In this document: piece after piece, positions 8,539-17,739 of the stretch
How the letters are laid out: each line of letters starts with the position of its first letter
Position numbering within the stretch: the first letter of the stretch is position 1
Origin: MPNO01 sp965200535
GTDB lineage: Bacteria; Pseudomonadota; Alphaproteobacteria; MPNO01
Direction of reading: 5' to 3'
NCBI GenBank assembly: GCA_965200535.1
Contig: CBDAUF010000002.1
Span: forward strand, 248,001 to 312,000
DNA length: 64,000 bases
Notes under the pieces: generated by a model
Databases searched by the model: none
What the model saw: only the letters and a program-made list of their open reading frames with translations
What the model was told of the DNA's origin: nothing
Translations under genes and position numbers: made by a program

Positions 8539-10824
8539 TCACGCTCCCGCCCGGTCCCGCCCGCCGATTGCCAGGCGGAAGACGAAGACGATCAGCAGCA
8601 ACGCGCCTAGGGCGAACACGATGTCGCCCGGCACGCGCAGCCATACCAGCGTCTCCATGACCGGGGAATGCATGAACTCCGCGGTGCGCGCGTGCCAGTA
8701 CCCCTCGGTGAAGGAGGTGACGGCCTGCAGCAGCCCCTGCGGCAGCAGCGAGCCGAACACCATCAGCGCCAGCCCGCCGTTGAACAGCCAGAATATCCGG
8801 TTGAGCAGCCTGTCCGACCACAGGGACGCGCGCATCGGCAGGTCGCGCAGGCAGAGCAGCAGGAGGCCGATGCCGAGCATTCCATAGACGCCGAACAGCG
8901 CCGCGTGCCCGTGCGCCGGCGTGGTCAGCAGGCCCTGCATGTAGTAGAGCGCGAGCGGCGGGTTGATGAGGAAGCCGAGTACGCCTGCGCCGACCAGGTT
9001 CCAGAACGCGACGGCGAGGAAGAACTTGAGCGGCATGCGGTAGCGGGCGACCCAGGGCGCGTGACGCTCCGCCCGCCAGTGGTCGTGCGCCTCGAACGCG
9101 ATCAGCGCCAGCGGGACCACCTCCAGCGCCGAGAACACGGCGCCCAGCGCCATCACCGACTGCGGCGTGCCGGCGAAGTAGAGGTGGTGGAACGTCCCGA
9201 GTACGCCGCCGCCGAGGAAGATCATCGCCGAAAACATGGTGTAGACCGCCGCCGCCTCGGCGCGCAGCAGCCGCATGTGGACGAATACCCACGCGACCCA
9301 GGCCGTCGCGAAGACCTCGAACACGCCTTCCACCCAGAGATGCACCACCCACCAGCGCCAGTACTCGACGACCGTGAGATGGCTCGACCTGTCGTACAGC
9401 AGCCCGGCGCCGAACAGCAGCCCGATGCCGGCCGACGACAGGAACAGGAGGATGAGCAGGTGCTTGTCGGGCCGATTGGCGCGGATCGCGGGCACCACGC
9501 AGCGCGCCATCAGCCCCAGCCAGATCAGCAGCCCGGCGAAGATCAGGAACTGCCAGAACCGCCCCATGTCGAGGAACTCGTACCCCTGGTGCCCGAACCA
9601 GTAGACTAGGGCGGGATCGGTTATCCTGCCGGTCAGCGTGAGCCATTCGCCGGCGAGCGAGCCGAGCACGGCGACCACCAGCGCGAGCCACAGGATATCG
9701 ACGCCGTAGCGCTGCAGCCGCGGTTCGGTGCCCGAGATCATCGGGGCGAGGTAGAGCCCGGCGCCCAGCCAGGCGGTCGCGATCCACAGCACGGCCAGTT
9801 GCACGTGCCAAGTGCGGGTCAACGCGTAGGGCACGATGTCGGCGAGCGGGATGCCGTAGAAATCGTGGCCCTCGACACCGTAATGCGCGGTGATGACGCC
9901 GAAGAAGATCTGCAGGCCGATCAGGGCGGCGACCACCCAGATATATTTCCGCACCGCCAGCATCGACGGGGTGGGATTCAGCCGGTCAAGCGGGTTCTCG
10001 CCCGGATACCCTTCGAGCGGCTCGGTATCCCTGCGCCACACCTCGCGCTCGCGCAGGAAGAACCAGCAGAGCACGCCGATGCCGGCGATCAGCAGCACCA
10101 CCGACACGAACGACCAGATGAAGGCCGTCGCGCTCGGCTTGTTGCCGATCAGCGGCTCGTGCGGCCAGTTGCTCGTATAGGTGACATCGGCGCCGGGGCG
10201 GAGCGTGCCCGCCGCCCAGGTGGTCCACCACCACCAGGCGGCAAGCGCGCGGATGTCCTGCTCCGGCGCGTTGCCCAGCGGCTTGTCGGGGATCGCGTAG
10301 GCCTCGCGCAGCGCGTGCGCTTCCGGACCGTCGCCCGCGCCGCCGAACAGGGCCTGGTAATGGGCGATCACCGTCTCGATGGCGCGGCGGCGCTCCGGGC
10401 TGATGACGATGACGCCCTTGTCGTAGGTGTTGCGGCGGAACTCGGCGGCGAGCGCGGCGAGGCGCGCCGCCCGCTCCGCCTCGGTCAGCGCGTGCAGCCT
10501 GCCGTCCGCATCGGCCATCGCCTCGGCCTCGCGGTGCAGCACGTCGGCCGTCCAGTCGGGCGCGAGATAGGCGCCGTGCCCCCAGACCGAGCCCAGCTCC
10601 ATTCCGCCCAGGCGGCGCCAAATGTCGCGCCCCTTGTGGATGTCGGCCGCGGTGAACACGACGTCCTCGGCGCCGTTCTCCACCACGACCACCTTGTCGG
10701 GCAGCGGCGGCGCCTCGCGGAACGACAGGCCGCCGACAAGCAGCAGGACGCCGAACATGACCGCCAGGGACACGCCGAAGATGGTCCACAGGCGGCGGAT
10801 CGTGAAGACGTCTCGGTAGTTCAT
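8539..10824 (-). CDS. norB: Quinol-dependent nitric oxide reductase (qNor, NorB family)
   Basis: Inner-membrane enzyme that reduces two NO to N2O with electrons from quinol. The 761-residue length is that of single-subunit qNor: an N-terminal extension fuses the NorC-like part to the 12-helix NorB part. After helix 1 (about 12-33) comes a periplasmic domain (about 40-225, with DIWRRLGGMELGSVWGHGAY). The catalytic core follows, with heme and FeB ligand regions such as WWVVHLWVEGVFEVFAT and GTFHHLYFAGTPQSVMALG. No nitrite or nitrous oxide reductase is nearby, so a role in NO detoxification rather than full denitrification is likely. An imperfect inverted repeat lies 38 bases upstream of the ATG. 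Confidence 0.95.
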   Translation of the reverse strand: MNYRDVFTIRRLWTIFGVSLAVMFGVLLLVGGLSFREAPPLPDKVVVVENGAEDVVFTAADIHKGRDIWRRLGGMELGSVWGHGAYLAPDWTADVLHREAEAMADADGRLHALTEAERAARLAALAAEFRRNTYDKGVIVISPERRRAIETVIAHYQALFGGAGDGPEAHALREAYAIPDKPLGNAPEQDIRALAAWWWWTTWAAGTLRPGADVTYTSNWPHEPLIGNKPSATAFIWSFVSVVLLIAGIGVLCWFFLREREVWRRDTEPLEGYPGENPLDRLNPTPSMLAVRKYIWVVAALIGLQIFFGVITAHYGVEGHDFYGIPLADIVPYALTRTWHVQLAVLWIATAWLGAGLYLAPMISGTEPRLQRYGVDILWLALVVAVLGSLAGEWLTLTGRITDPALVYWFGHQGYEFLDMGRFWQFLIFAGLLIWLGLMARCVVPAIRANRPDKHLLILLFLSSAGIGLLFGAGLLYDRSSHLTVVEYWRWWVVHLWVEGVFEVFATAWVAWVFVHMRLLRAEAAAVYTMFSAMIFLGGGVLGTFHHLYFAGTPQSVMALGAVFSALEVVPLALIAFEAHDHWRAERHAPWVARYRMPLKFFLAVAFWNLVGAGVLGFLINPPLALYYMQGLLTTPAHGHAALFGVYGMLGIGLLLLCLRDLPMRASLWSDRLLNRIFWLFNGGLALMVFGSLLPQGLLQAVTSFTEGYWHARTAEFMHSPVMETLVWLRVPGDIVFALGALLLIVFVFRLAIGGRDRAGA

Positions 10825-10861
10825 GCCGATGCTCCGCAGTCCCCACCCATCTATCGCCGAT

Positions 10862-10876
10862 ATGTCTGCAAAACAT
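10862..10876 (-). promoter_or_regulatory. Possible NO-responsive operator upstream of norB
   Basis: Read on the minus strand, ATGTTTTGCAGACAT forms an imperfect inverted repeat (ATGT and ACAT half-sites around seven bases), about 38 bases before the norB ATG. The position fits a regulator such as NsrR or an FNR-like protein. It does not match the FNR box TTGAT-N4-ATCAA. Confidence is low because short repeats arise by chance. Confidence 0.25.
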
Positions 10877-11033
10877 AATACCGCGATCCGCGCGGGGCGG
10901 GAAGCGCCTGTGCCGGTTCAGGGCCCATGAGATCCGGAGGTTCCGCCGGCTGCGGCGCCTCGAAGGGGCCGATACCGCGCTTCCGGTATTCGCGTCGGGA
11001 GGCGGACTTTCGCCGCCGCCCGGGCCGCCCGCC

Positions 11034-12200
11034 TTATCCCCACAGCGCCCGGGTGGCGATGCGGGCGCCTTCGGCGAGGGCCTGGAACTTGGCCCAGACG
11101 ACGGTCGGGTGAACCTCCGGCGTCGCGCTGGCGTTGGTGCCGAAGCCGCAGTCGCCGCCGGCGATCACGTTCTCGCGCCCGACCAGGTCGGCGTAGCGCA
11201 CGATCCGCTGGGCGATCAGCTCGGGATGCTCGACCAGGACCGAGGAGTGGGTGATGACGCCGGGGATCAGGAGCTTGCCCTCGGGCAGGCGCGTGTCCTC
11301 CCAGAGCCGCCATTCGTGCTCGTGGCGCGGGTTCGCCGCCTCGAAGGAATAGGCGCCGGCGTCGATCCCCAGCACGATGTCGAGCACCCAGCCGAGCTCC
11401 ACCTCATGCACCCGCGGCCCCATGTTGATGCCGTAGCAGGTGTGGTAGCGCACCCGGTCCGCCGGCACCCCCTTCAGCGCATGGTTGATCGCCTCGACCT
11501 GGGCGGCGGCCCAGTTGCGGTATTCCTCCAGCTCCATGCCGGGTGACTTGATGAAGTGGGTGACCAGGTGCGGGTCGTCGATCTGCAGGATGAACCCGGC
11601 ATCGACGATCGCCCGGTACTCCTCGTTCATCGCGTCGGCGATGGCGTAGAGGAACTCTTCCTGCGAGGGGTAATACGCATTCTTCTGGTTGCCGGCGACA
11701 TCGACCGGCGAGATCGCCGGCACGAACGCCTCGGCCGCGCCGTGGGCATCGACGGCGGCCCGCAGGTTGGCGAGGTCGCGGTCGAGCTGTTGCCGCCCCT
11801 TGTAGCGGACCGGGCCGGTGCAGGTCATCTCGTCGGCGCGGGCGAGCGCGCCCGACCCGTGCGGCCGCACCGCCTCGTAGAATTCGGGAAACGCCAGCGC
11901 CTCGCGCGACTCGCTCCACGGGTTGACGCGCGGGACCGAGCGGACCTCGTAGCCGTCCAGCCGCTCGTTGGCGTAGACGGAGAAGCCGCGCTTGGAGAAC
12001 TCGCCGTCATCGACGATGTCGATGCCGAGCTCGACCTGGCGCGCGACGACCCCGTCGACCGCCTCGCGGAGCAGGGTGTCGTAGGCGGCGCGGTCGATCG
12101 CCACCCCGCGGTCCTCGGCGACGAACGCCTCGATCAGCGGCTGCGGCCGCGGCAGGCTCCCGACATGCGTGGTCAGGATTCTCTCGGCGCTGTTTCGCAT
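11034..12200 (-). CDS. MetE-like cobalamin-independent methyltransferase (zinc, C-terminal domain type)
   Basis: A 388-residue barrel protein homologous to the catalytic half of cobalamin-independent methionine synthase. Candidate zinc ligands are H253 and C255 (YHTCYG) and C351 (GGDCGFG), with a Glu in SFEAANPR (E287). The N-terminus ILTTHVGSLPRP is diagnostic of this family, as is VDDGEFSKRGF. I start at ATG 12200, which puts the conserved region near the N-terminus; a longer frame to 12254 is arginine- and alanine-rich and unlikely. It lacks the N-terminal folate-binding half of true MetE. It may therefore use another methyl or alkyl donor, as epoxyalkane:coenzyme M transferase and related enzymes do. 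It stands alone. Confidence 0.85.
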   Translation of the reverse strand: MRNSAERILTTHVGSLPRPQPLIEAFVAEDRGVAIDRAAYDTLLREAVDGVVARQVELGIDIVDDGEFSKRGFSVYANERLDGYEVRSVPRVNPWSESREALAFPEFYEAVRPHGSGALARADEMTCTGPVRYKGRQQLDRDLANLRAAVDAHGAAEAFVPAISPVDVAGNQKNAYYPSQEEFLYAIADAMNEEYRAIVDAGFILQIDDPHLVTHFIKSPGMELEEYRNWAAAQVEAINHALKGVPADRVRYHTCYGINMGPRVHEVELGWVLDIVLGIDAGAYSFEAANPRHEHEWRLWEDTRLPEGKLLIPGVITHSSVLVEHPELIAQRIVRYADLVGRENVIAGGDCGFGTNASATPEVHPTVVWAKFQALAEGARIATRALWG

Positions 12201-12715
12201 GGCTCGCTCCCCCGCTGCACGGCGCGCGGACGGTGCCCGGCTCGCCGCGTCCACGATACCGCCCCGCTCCCCCGGCCGCCGGGCTCAGGCATACGGTAAA
12301 GGAAACCGCTTCCGGGAGTTTCCCGACGGTCCGATCGCCGAACATTACAGAAGCGAGTCGAAGAGAGCCAAGCATGGCTGGCCCGCCGGCGCGCGACCCC
12401 GACGAGGAAGCCGGGACGCTCGACCGCAGCGCTCCGGAAAAGCGCATCGAAATTATGAGCCGGTGCGTTGGTTCGCCGTTTCGCTGAAGAACCCGCGCGA
12501 ATCCTTGTGCCTCCGGGGGACGATGATATAGACCCCTGAAATCCTCGTCGGTTCCACCAGCACCGAATTCGCTTCCGCCGCCCCAATGCGGGCGCGCCCC
12601 GCGGGCGCCGCGATAGTTAGCGGGGCGCAGAATTCCTGTCAAACCGGGGCGCCAATGGGATGATGCGCGCGCGCCGATCGTGTATGGTTGCCCCCGAATC
12701 GCAGAGGTTGCGCAT
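12201..12715. other. Intergenic region, no gene seen
   Basis: This gap of 515 bases lies between the divergent MetE-like and GPP34 genes. Several open frames cross it, but they have arginine-rich, random composition and match nothing I recognise. It presumably holds promoters for both genes. A GAGG-type ribosome site occurs just before the GPP34 start. Confidence 0.4.
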
Positions 12716-13369
12716 ATGCTCAGATATTCCGAAGAACTGCTGCTGCTGCTGCTCGACGACAGCGGCGGCAAGTTCATCGACATTCCGGTGCCGTCGCTCG
12801 AATGCGGGCTCGCGGGCGCGGTGTTGATGGACCTCGCCATGGAGAACCGGATCGATACCGACCCCAAGCGGCTGTTCGTGGTCGATCCGACGCCGGTGGG
12901 GGACGACCTGCTCGATCCCGTGCTCGCCCGCATCGTCGCTTCGGAGAAACAGCACGACGCGGGCTACTGGATCAGGGAGACCGCCGACCGCGCCGCGGAG
13001 ATCCACGAACGCTCCCTCGCCCGCCTGGTCGAACGCGGCATCCTGCGGCAGGAGGAAGGCCGCTTCATGTGGGTGTTCCGGGCGCGCCGCTACCCGGTGA
13101 TCGACGACACCTCGGTCCGCGAAGTGAAACTCCGGCTGATGGGGGTGTTGTTCAGCGACGACATCCCGGACGCGCGCGATATCCTGCTGATCTCGCTCGC
13201 CGAGGTTTGCGGGATTTTCTCCAGCCTGCTATCCAGTTCGGAACTGGAATCGGCGACCCCGCGCATCGCCCAGGTGCGTCGGCTGGACCTGATGGGCCGC
13301 GAGGTCACCGAAGCGGTGCGGCAGATCGAGACCTCTCTGGCAATGGCCATCGCCATGCCGATGCACTGA
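12716..13369 (+). CDS. GPP34 (GOLPH3-like) domain protein
   Basis: A 217-residue protein with the features of the GPP34 family, bacterial relatives of the Golgi phosphoprotein GOLPH3. It has a leucine-rich start (YSEELLLLLLDDSGGKF), the region GLAGAVLMDLAMENRIDTD (about 38-56) and LVERGILRQEEGRFMWVFRARRYPV (about 103-127). In eukaryotes the family binds phosphoinositides and glycosyltransferases; the bacterial role is unclear. ATG 12716 is chosen because it has an AGAGG site and places the leucine-rich motif at the N-terminus. It is followed 53 bases later by a STAS protein, so the pair may share a message. A membrane-linked signalling role is inference. Confidence 0.8.
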   Translation: MLRYSEELLLLLLDDSGGKFIDIPVPSLECGLAGAVLMDLAMENRIDTDPKRLFVVDPTPVGDDLLDPVLARIVASEKQHDAGYWIRETADRAAEIHERSLARLVERGILRQEEGRFMWVFRARRYPVIDDTSVREVKLRLMGVLFSDDIPDARDILLISLAEVCGIFSSLLSSSELESATPRIAQVRRLDLMGREVTEAVRQIETSLAMAIAMPMH

Positions 13370-13422
13370 CAGCGCCCCGCCTTGACCGGAAACGACAGAC
13401 GTTAGTTCGGGAGACAGAGATT

Positions 13423-13758
13423 ATGGACGTGACGACAGAACGCGCCGACAAAGTGCTCACCGCGCGTGTAGACGGTCGTATCGACGGCTCCAACGCCGCC
13501 CAGTTCGAGGAGATGATGAGGACCGCGATCGAGGAGAGCGACAACGCCGTCATCATCGACTGCGAGAAGCTCGCCTACATCAGCAGCGCCGGCCTGCGCG
13601 CCGTGCTGATGACCGCGAAGACCCTGTCGAGCCGGAACGCCAAGCTCGCGCTCTGCTCGCTGACCGACCCCATCCGCGAGGTTTTCGAGATCAGCGGCTT
13701 CGACAAGATCGTCCCGATCTTCGACTCGCAGTCCGACGCACGCGCCTCGGTCGGCTGA
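13423..13758 (+). CDS. STAS domain protein, anti-sigma factor antagonist type
   Basis: A 111-residue single STAS domain. It contains the conserved strand and loop IIDCEKLAYISSAGLRAVLM, in which a Ser (54/55) is the site that partner kinases phosphorylate in SpoIIAA/RsbV-type proteins. When unphosphorylated, such proteins bind an anti-sigma factor and free the sigma factor. No anti-sigma kinase or sigma factor is nearby, so the partner is encoded elsewhere. The ATG at 13423 is preceded by GGGAGA. Its only close neighbour is the upstream GPP34 gene. Confidence 0.88.
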   Translation: MDVTTERADKVLTARVDGRIDGSNAAQFEEMMRTAIEESDNAVIIDCEKLAYISSAGLRAVLMTAKTLSSRNAKLALCSLTDPIREVFEISGFDKIVPIFDSQSDARASVG

Positions 13759-13829
13759 CCCGTCCGGCGGCGCCGCCGCCCTGCACCCTGCGAGGCGGCG
13801 CTGCGGATCCGGATCTCCGCTTCCCCGGT

Positions 13830-14882
13830 TCACCGCCGCGTCGGGGAAGCGGCTGCAGTTCCGCGCCGCGCGCCCGCGTGCACCCGCCCCGCACGCTGCC
13901 TCCCGATACAGTGCCGGATGAAACTGTCGGCCGCTCCGATATACCAGGGCAGCCGGCTTCCCCGACCGTGAAACCCGACATGGCCGCCGCCGCGGGTGAC
14001 CGTCACCGATAGCTCCGGCCGACGGACGGCGCGCGCCGGCAGGGAGGGCGGCGGCACCCAGGGGTCGTCGTCCGCGTGCAGCACCAGCGTCGGTGCGCGG
14101 AGCCCGGCGAGGTCGCGGGCCGGCGCGCAGGAAGCGTAGTAGTCCGCGGCGTCGCGAAACCCGGCCGCACGCGCGGTGAGGGCGTCGTCGAAATCGCGGA
14201 TATGGCGGGCCCGCCCGAGCGCCGCGCGCACCGGCGCCGGGGCGCTGCGCCAGACGGGTTCGGTTTCCTCCAGCAGGCGGGCGAGCAGCCACCGCTCGTA
14301 GATCCGGTTGCGCGGCCGCGCCATCCGCGCCGCCGTCGCCGCGAGGTCGAGCGGCGCCGATACCGCAACGACCGCCCGTACGACGTCCGGAAGAAAGGGG
14401 GCGGCGGCCAGGCGGAGCGCGAGGGCGCCGCCGAGCGAGAAGCCGACGATGGCGATGCCGCGCTCGCCGATGCCGGGATCGAGCTCGGCCGCGGCAAGGC
14501 AGGCGTCGGCAAGATCGCGCACCCGGTCCATGTGGTAATGGCCGCGGGCGAGCGTCCGGCCCGGCGGTGCGCCGCGCAGGTTGAGGCGGATCACCGGCGC
14601 CCCCGCGGCGCGCCAGGCGGCCGCGGACTGCAGCACGTGGCGGCTTCCCTCGCAGCCGGTGAGGCCGGGGACCAGAATGACGGCGGGGGCAGCCGCGTCG
14701 TCCTTTCCCGCGTGGAAACGGGCAACGAGCCGGTCGCCGCTGCCGTCGGAGAGCGCGATCTCGAAGCGCCGGCCGGACTCCGCCGGTATGCCTGCGAGCC
14801 GGCCCGGAAGCACGTTGCGGACGGTCTGGAGGTCGGCCGTCACCCACGGCCAGCGCCGGCGGAAGGGTGCAGGCCCCTCCAT
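13830..14882 (-). CDS. Alpha/beta fold hydrolase, YheT/ABHD family
   Basis: A 350-residue hydrolase of the YheT branch. The N-terminal lead (about 1-60) precedes the core strand VILVPGLTGCEGSRHVLQ, with a GLTG oxyanion region. The nucleophile elbow is GFSLGG (Ser149), the acid lies in LHADDDPWVPP and the His in GGGHVGFHGR. RLNLRGAPPGRTLARGHYH is characteristic of this family. Substrates are probably esters, but none is established for most members. It ends convergently with the STAS gene and begins 18 bases downstream of the SYLF gene on the same strand, so these two may be co-transcribed. Confidence 0.88.
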   Translation of the reverse strand: MEGPAPFRRRWPWVTADLQTVRNVLPGRLAGIPAESGRRFEIALSDGSGDRLVARFHAGKDDAAAPAVILVPGLTGCEGSRHVLQSAAAWRAAGAPVIRLNLRGAPPGRTLARGHYHMDRVRDLADACLAAAELDPGIGERGIAIVGFSLGGALALRLAAAPFLPDVVRAVVAVSAPLDLAATAARMARPRNRIYERWLLARLLEETEPVWRSAPAPVRAALGRARHIRDFDDALTARAAGFRDAADYYASCAPARDLAGLRAPTLVLHADDDPWVPPPSLPARAVRRPELSVTVTRGGGHVGFHGRGSRLPWYIGAADSFIRHCIGRQRAGRVHAGARRGTAAASPTRR

Positions 14883-14900
14883 CCCCGGGTGCTGCGCGGG

Positions 14901-15614
14901 CTAATACGCGCCGAGCAGGTGCAGCAGCGGCCCGGCCGCCGGGTTGGTGTGCCGGCGTTCCAGCACGATCGACCGGGAGCTCGCCCCGGCCCCGTAATAG
15001 GCCCGGTTGAGTCCGCTGTTTTCGACCACGACCGAACCCTCGAACGAGGTGCCGAAATAGGCGCCCCGCGACAGCGCGTAGGAATAGATGTCGGCGCGCA
15101 GGTTGATCGCCGTGGACCCCTCGTAACCGATCCCGTAGGGGCCGGCGGAGACCGAGGCGTCGGCGCCGAACTTGATGCGCGCCTCGAGCATCGACGTCAG
15201 GGTCCTTTTCGACATGATGAGGAAGACGACCTCGGAATCCTGGAAGCCGAACTGGAGCCCGATGCTGCCCGACCCCACATCGTAGAAGGCGGGGTGGCTC
15301 CACCTGCCGCCGTTTTCGCGGGCGAGCAGCACCCCGGTGCCGCCCTCGCCGCCCAGCAAGAACCCCGCCTTGAGCAGGCTCGGGACGATCAGCACCGCCT
15401 GCGCCTTGCGGAGAAGGTCGGGGAAAGCCTTGGTGTCGGTGTGGCGGACCATCTTTTCGAGCGTGTAGCGCGCGTTGTCGATCAGCGACTGCGGGTTGGA
15501 CGCCGCCTGCGCCGCGCCCATGGTGCCGACCGGAAGCGCGGCCGGCAGCACGGCCAATACCGCGGCGAGAGCGGCGGCGGCCCCCCGCGCTATGAATCTC
15601 GTCCGTCCCGGCAT
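14901..15614 (-). CDS. SYLF (YSC84-like) lipid-binding domain protein
   Basis: A 237-residue protein with an N-terminal signal sequence (ARGAAAALAAVLAVLPAALP) and a SYLF/Ysc84 domain. The domain is visible as KAQAVLIVPSLLKAGFLLGGEGGTGVLL, HPAFYDVGSGSIGLQFGFQ and YSRGAYFG-type text (YALSRGAYFGTSFEGSVV). The eukaryotic Ysc84 domain binds phosphoinositides. In bacteria the proteins are secreted or periplasmic and their role is poorly known. ATG 15614 is preferred over an upstream ATG because it has a GAGG site and puts the signal peptide at the N-terminus. It lies divergently from regB. Confidence 0.87.
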   Translation of the reverse strand: MPGRTRFIARGAAAALAAVLAVLPAALPVGTMGAAQAASNPQSLIDNARYTLEKMVRHTDTKAFPDLLRKAQAVLIVPSLLKAGFLLGGEGGTGVLLARENGGRWSHPAFYDVGSGSIGLQFGFQDSEVVFLIMSKRTLTSMLEARIKFGADASVSAGPYGIGYEGSTAINLRADIYSYALSRGAYFGTSFEGSVVVENSGLNRAYYGAGASSRSIVLERRHTNPAAGPLLHLLGAY

Positions 15615-15742
15615 CGCGGCCTCCCGAGGGCGCGCCGCCGAAAGGGGCGGTCGCGGCTGTTTCCAGATGCTAAGATGGCGGATATTCACCGGTTTGCAAG
15701 AACCGCCGACCCGACCCCCTCGGGTCGTCCAGGGAACACCGC

Positions 15743-17083
15743 ATGACCAAAATGCCGATCTACGCCGATCTCGCCACCCTGTCCCCGCAGGACCTCAGGC
15801 TCACCACGCTGATATCGATCCGCTGGGGCGCGGTCGGCGGGCAGGCGGCGGCGTTGCTTGCGGTGCATTTCGGGCTGGGTTATCCGCTGCCCTTGGTCGA
15901 GGCCTTCGCGACGGTGGCCGCCCTGGCCGTCGTGAACATCGTGCTGACCGCGACCCGGCCGGCGCAGGAACGGCTGGGCCAAAAGGCAGCGGCGATTCAA
16001 CTCGCCTTCGATCTGATCCAGCTTACCGTTCTCCTCTACTACACCGGCGGGCTCGTCAATCCCTTTGCCTTCCTCCTCCTGGCGCCGCTCACGATCGCCG
16101 CGACGCTGCTCTGCGGACGCTGCGTCATCGTCCTCTGCTGCATCGCGATGGCGGGGGTCACGGCGCTTGCGGTCTGGCACATGCCGCTCCCGTGGGAGGG
16201 GGGCGGCGGACTGCCCCTGCCGCCGATCTACCTGCTCGGCGGCTGGGTCGCGCTCGCCGTCGGCATCACTTTCTTCAGCGCGCTGTAGTGGCAGGTCGCC
16301 GACGAGGCACGGAAGATGTCGAGCGCACTGACCACCTCGCAGCTTGCATTGGCCCGCGAACAGCAGCTTTCGGCGTTCGGCGGGCACGCGGCGGCGGCCG
16401 CGCATGAGCTCGGCACGCCGCTCGGCACCATCGCCGTCGTCAGCCGGGAACTCGCCCGCGAAGCGCCCCCCGGCAGTCCGATGGAGGAAGACATCCGGCT
16501 GCTGATCGAACAGTCGGAACGATGCCGGCAGATCCTCGCCGAACTCGGCCGCGGCCCGGTCGCGTCCGTCGTGCCGCAAGATACCGAGATGACGCTCGAC
16601 GCTCTGGTCCAAGCCGCCGCGGAGCGCCACGCCGTCCCGCGCATCCAGCTGCGCTTCGACGCCGCGCCCGATGCCTCCTGCCCCGACATGCTGCCGCCGC
16701 CGGTCTCCAGCTGCCCGGAGGTGGTGCACGGGATCGGCAATCTGGTGGATAACGCGATCCGCTTCGCGCAAGGGGAGGTGGTCGTTGCCACACGCTGGAG
16801 CGCCGACCGCTGGCAGGTCTCGGTCACCGATGACGGCCCCGGTATCGCCCCCCGCCTGATCCCGTGGCTGGGCGAGCCCTACCCGCCGTCGCAGGAGGCG
16901 GACGACGGGCGCATGGGGCTTGGCGTGTTCATCGCGCGGACCATGCTGGAGCGGACGGGGGCGCAGCTCTCGTTCGCCAACCGGCCCCCGCTCGGACTGG
17001 AGGCGACGGTGACGTGGGCGCCGCCCCCGTCCGCCTGGCCTGTCGCCCCGGCGGACGCCAACGTCAGACAGAAAGCGGCATGA
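15743..17083 (+). pseudogene. regB: RegB/PrrB-type redox sensor histidine kinase, interrupted by an in-frame TAG
   Basis: Membrane-bound sensor kinase of the global redox pair RegB/RegA (PrrB/PrrA, ActS/ActR). The N-terminal six-helix region contains the quinone-site heptapeptide GGLVNPF. After residue 181 the frame meets TAG (16286-16288), then continues unchanged. The kinase core has the H-box AAHELGTPLGTI, a Cys exactly 40 residues after that His (SERCRQIL), which matches the redox-active Cys of RegB, the N-box region GNLVDNAIRFA and the G-box DDGPGIAP. The full frame is 446 residues, near the family length. Its stop overlaps the regA start (ATGA). If the TAG is real, the sensor is split between membrane and kinase parts. 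All other key residues are intact, so this is a recent lesion or a base error. Confidence 0.88.
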
Positions 17084-17664
17084 GCGAACCGGGCGGGCAG
17101 ACCGACGCGGCGGATGGGCAGACGGCGCGCGAGCCGGTCCTGCTGATCGTCGATGACGACGCGCCGTTCCGGAATCGGCTGGCTCGGGCGATGGAGGCGC
17201 GCGGCTTCCGCTGCGAACTCGCCGCCTCGGTGGCCGAGGGGGTGGTTGCCGCCGGCCGCAGCCCGCCGACGCACGCTGTGATCGATCTCAAGCTGGAGGA
17301 CGGCAGCGGGCTCGAGGTTGTCAGGGCGCTCCGCGCCGTGAGCGCCGACGCGCGGGTGATCATGCTGACGGGGTACGGAAACATTGCGACCGCGGTCACG
17401 GCGGTGAAGGCGGGCGCGGTGGACTATCTCGCCAAGCCGGCCGACGCCGATGCGATCGAGGCCGCGCTGCTCACTCCGGAAGACGATCTGCCGCCGCCGC
17501 CGGAGAGCCCGATGTCCGCCGACCGCGTCCGCTGGGAACACATCCAGCGGGTCTACGAACAGTGCGACCGCAACGTGTCGGAGACGGCGCGGCGGCTCAA
17601 CATGCACCGCCGCACGCTGCAGCGAATCCTCGCCAAGCGGGCGCCGCGGGAATTCCCGGGCTAG
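17080..17664 (+). CDS. regA: RegA/PrrA/ActR response regulator
   Basis: Cytoplasmic response regulator of the redox two-component system, 194 residues, the family length. The receiver domain holds the acidic pocket VDDD (25-27), phospho-acceptor Asp69 (VIDLKLEDGSGL), Thr97 and Lys119 (LAKP). The C-terminal helix-turn-helix NVSETARRLNMHRRTLQRIL is highly conserved among RegA proteins. The intermediate proline run (PPPPE) is also typical. It overlaps the regB stop by four bases. It would control respiration, NO metabolism, carbon fixation or similar redox genes. It may depend on crosstalk if regB is truly broken. Confidence 0.95.
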   Translation: MSEPGGQTDAADGQTAREPVLLIVDDDAPFRNRLARAMEARGFRCELAASVAEGVVAAGRSPPTHAVIDLKLEDGSGLEVVRALRAVSADARVIMLTGYGNIATAVTAVKAGAVDYLAKPADADAIEAALLTPEDDLPPPPESPMSADRVRWEHIQRVYEQCDRNVSETARRLNMHRRTLQRILAKRAPREFPG

Positions 17665-17739
17665 CGGTGGACACCGGCGGGCGGGAAAGGATCCGCCGGT
17701 TCGGATCCCTTCCCTGGCCGGAAATCCGCCGGAGGCGGC

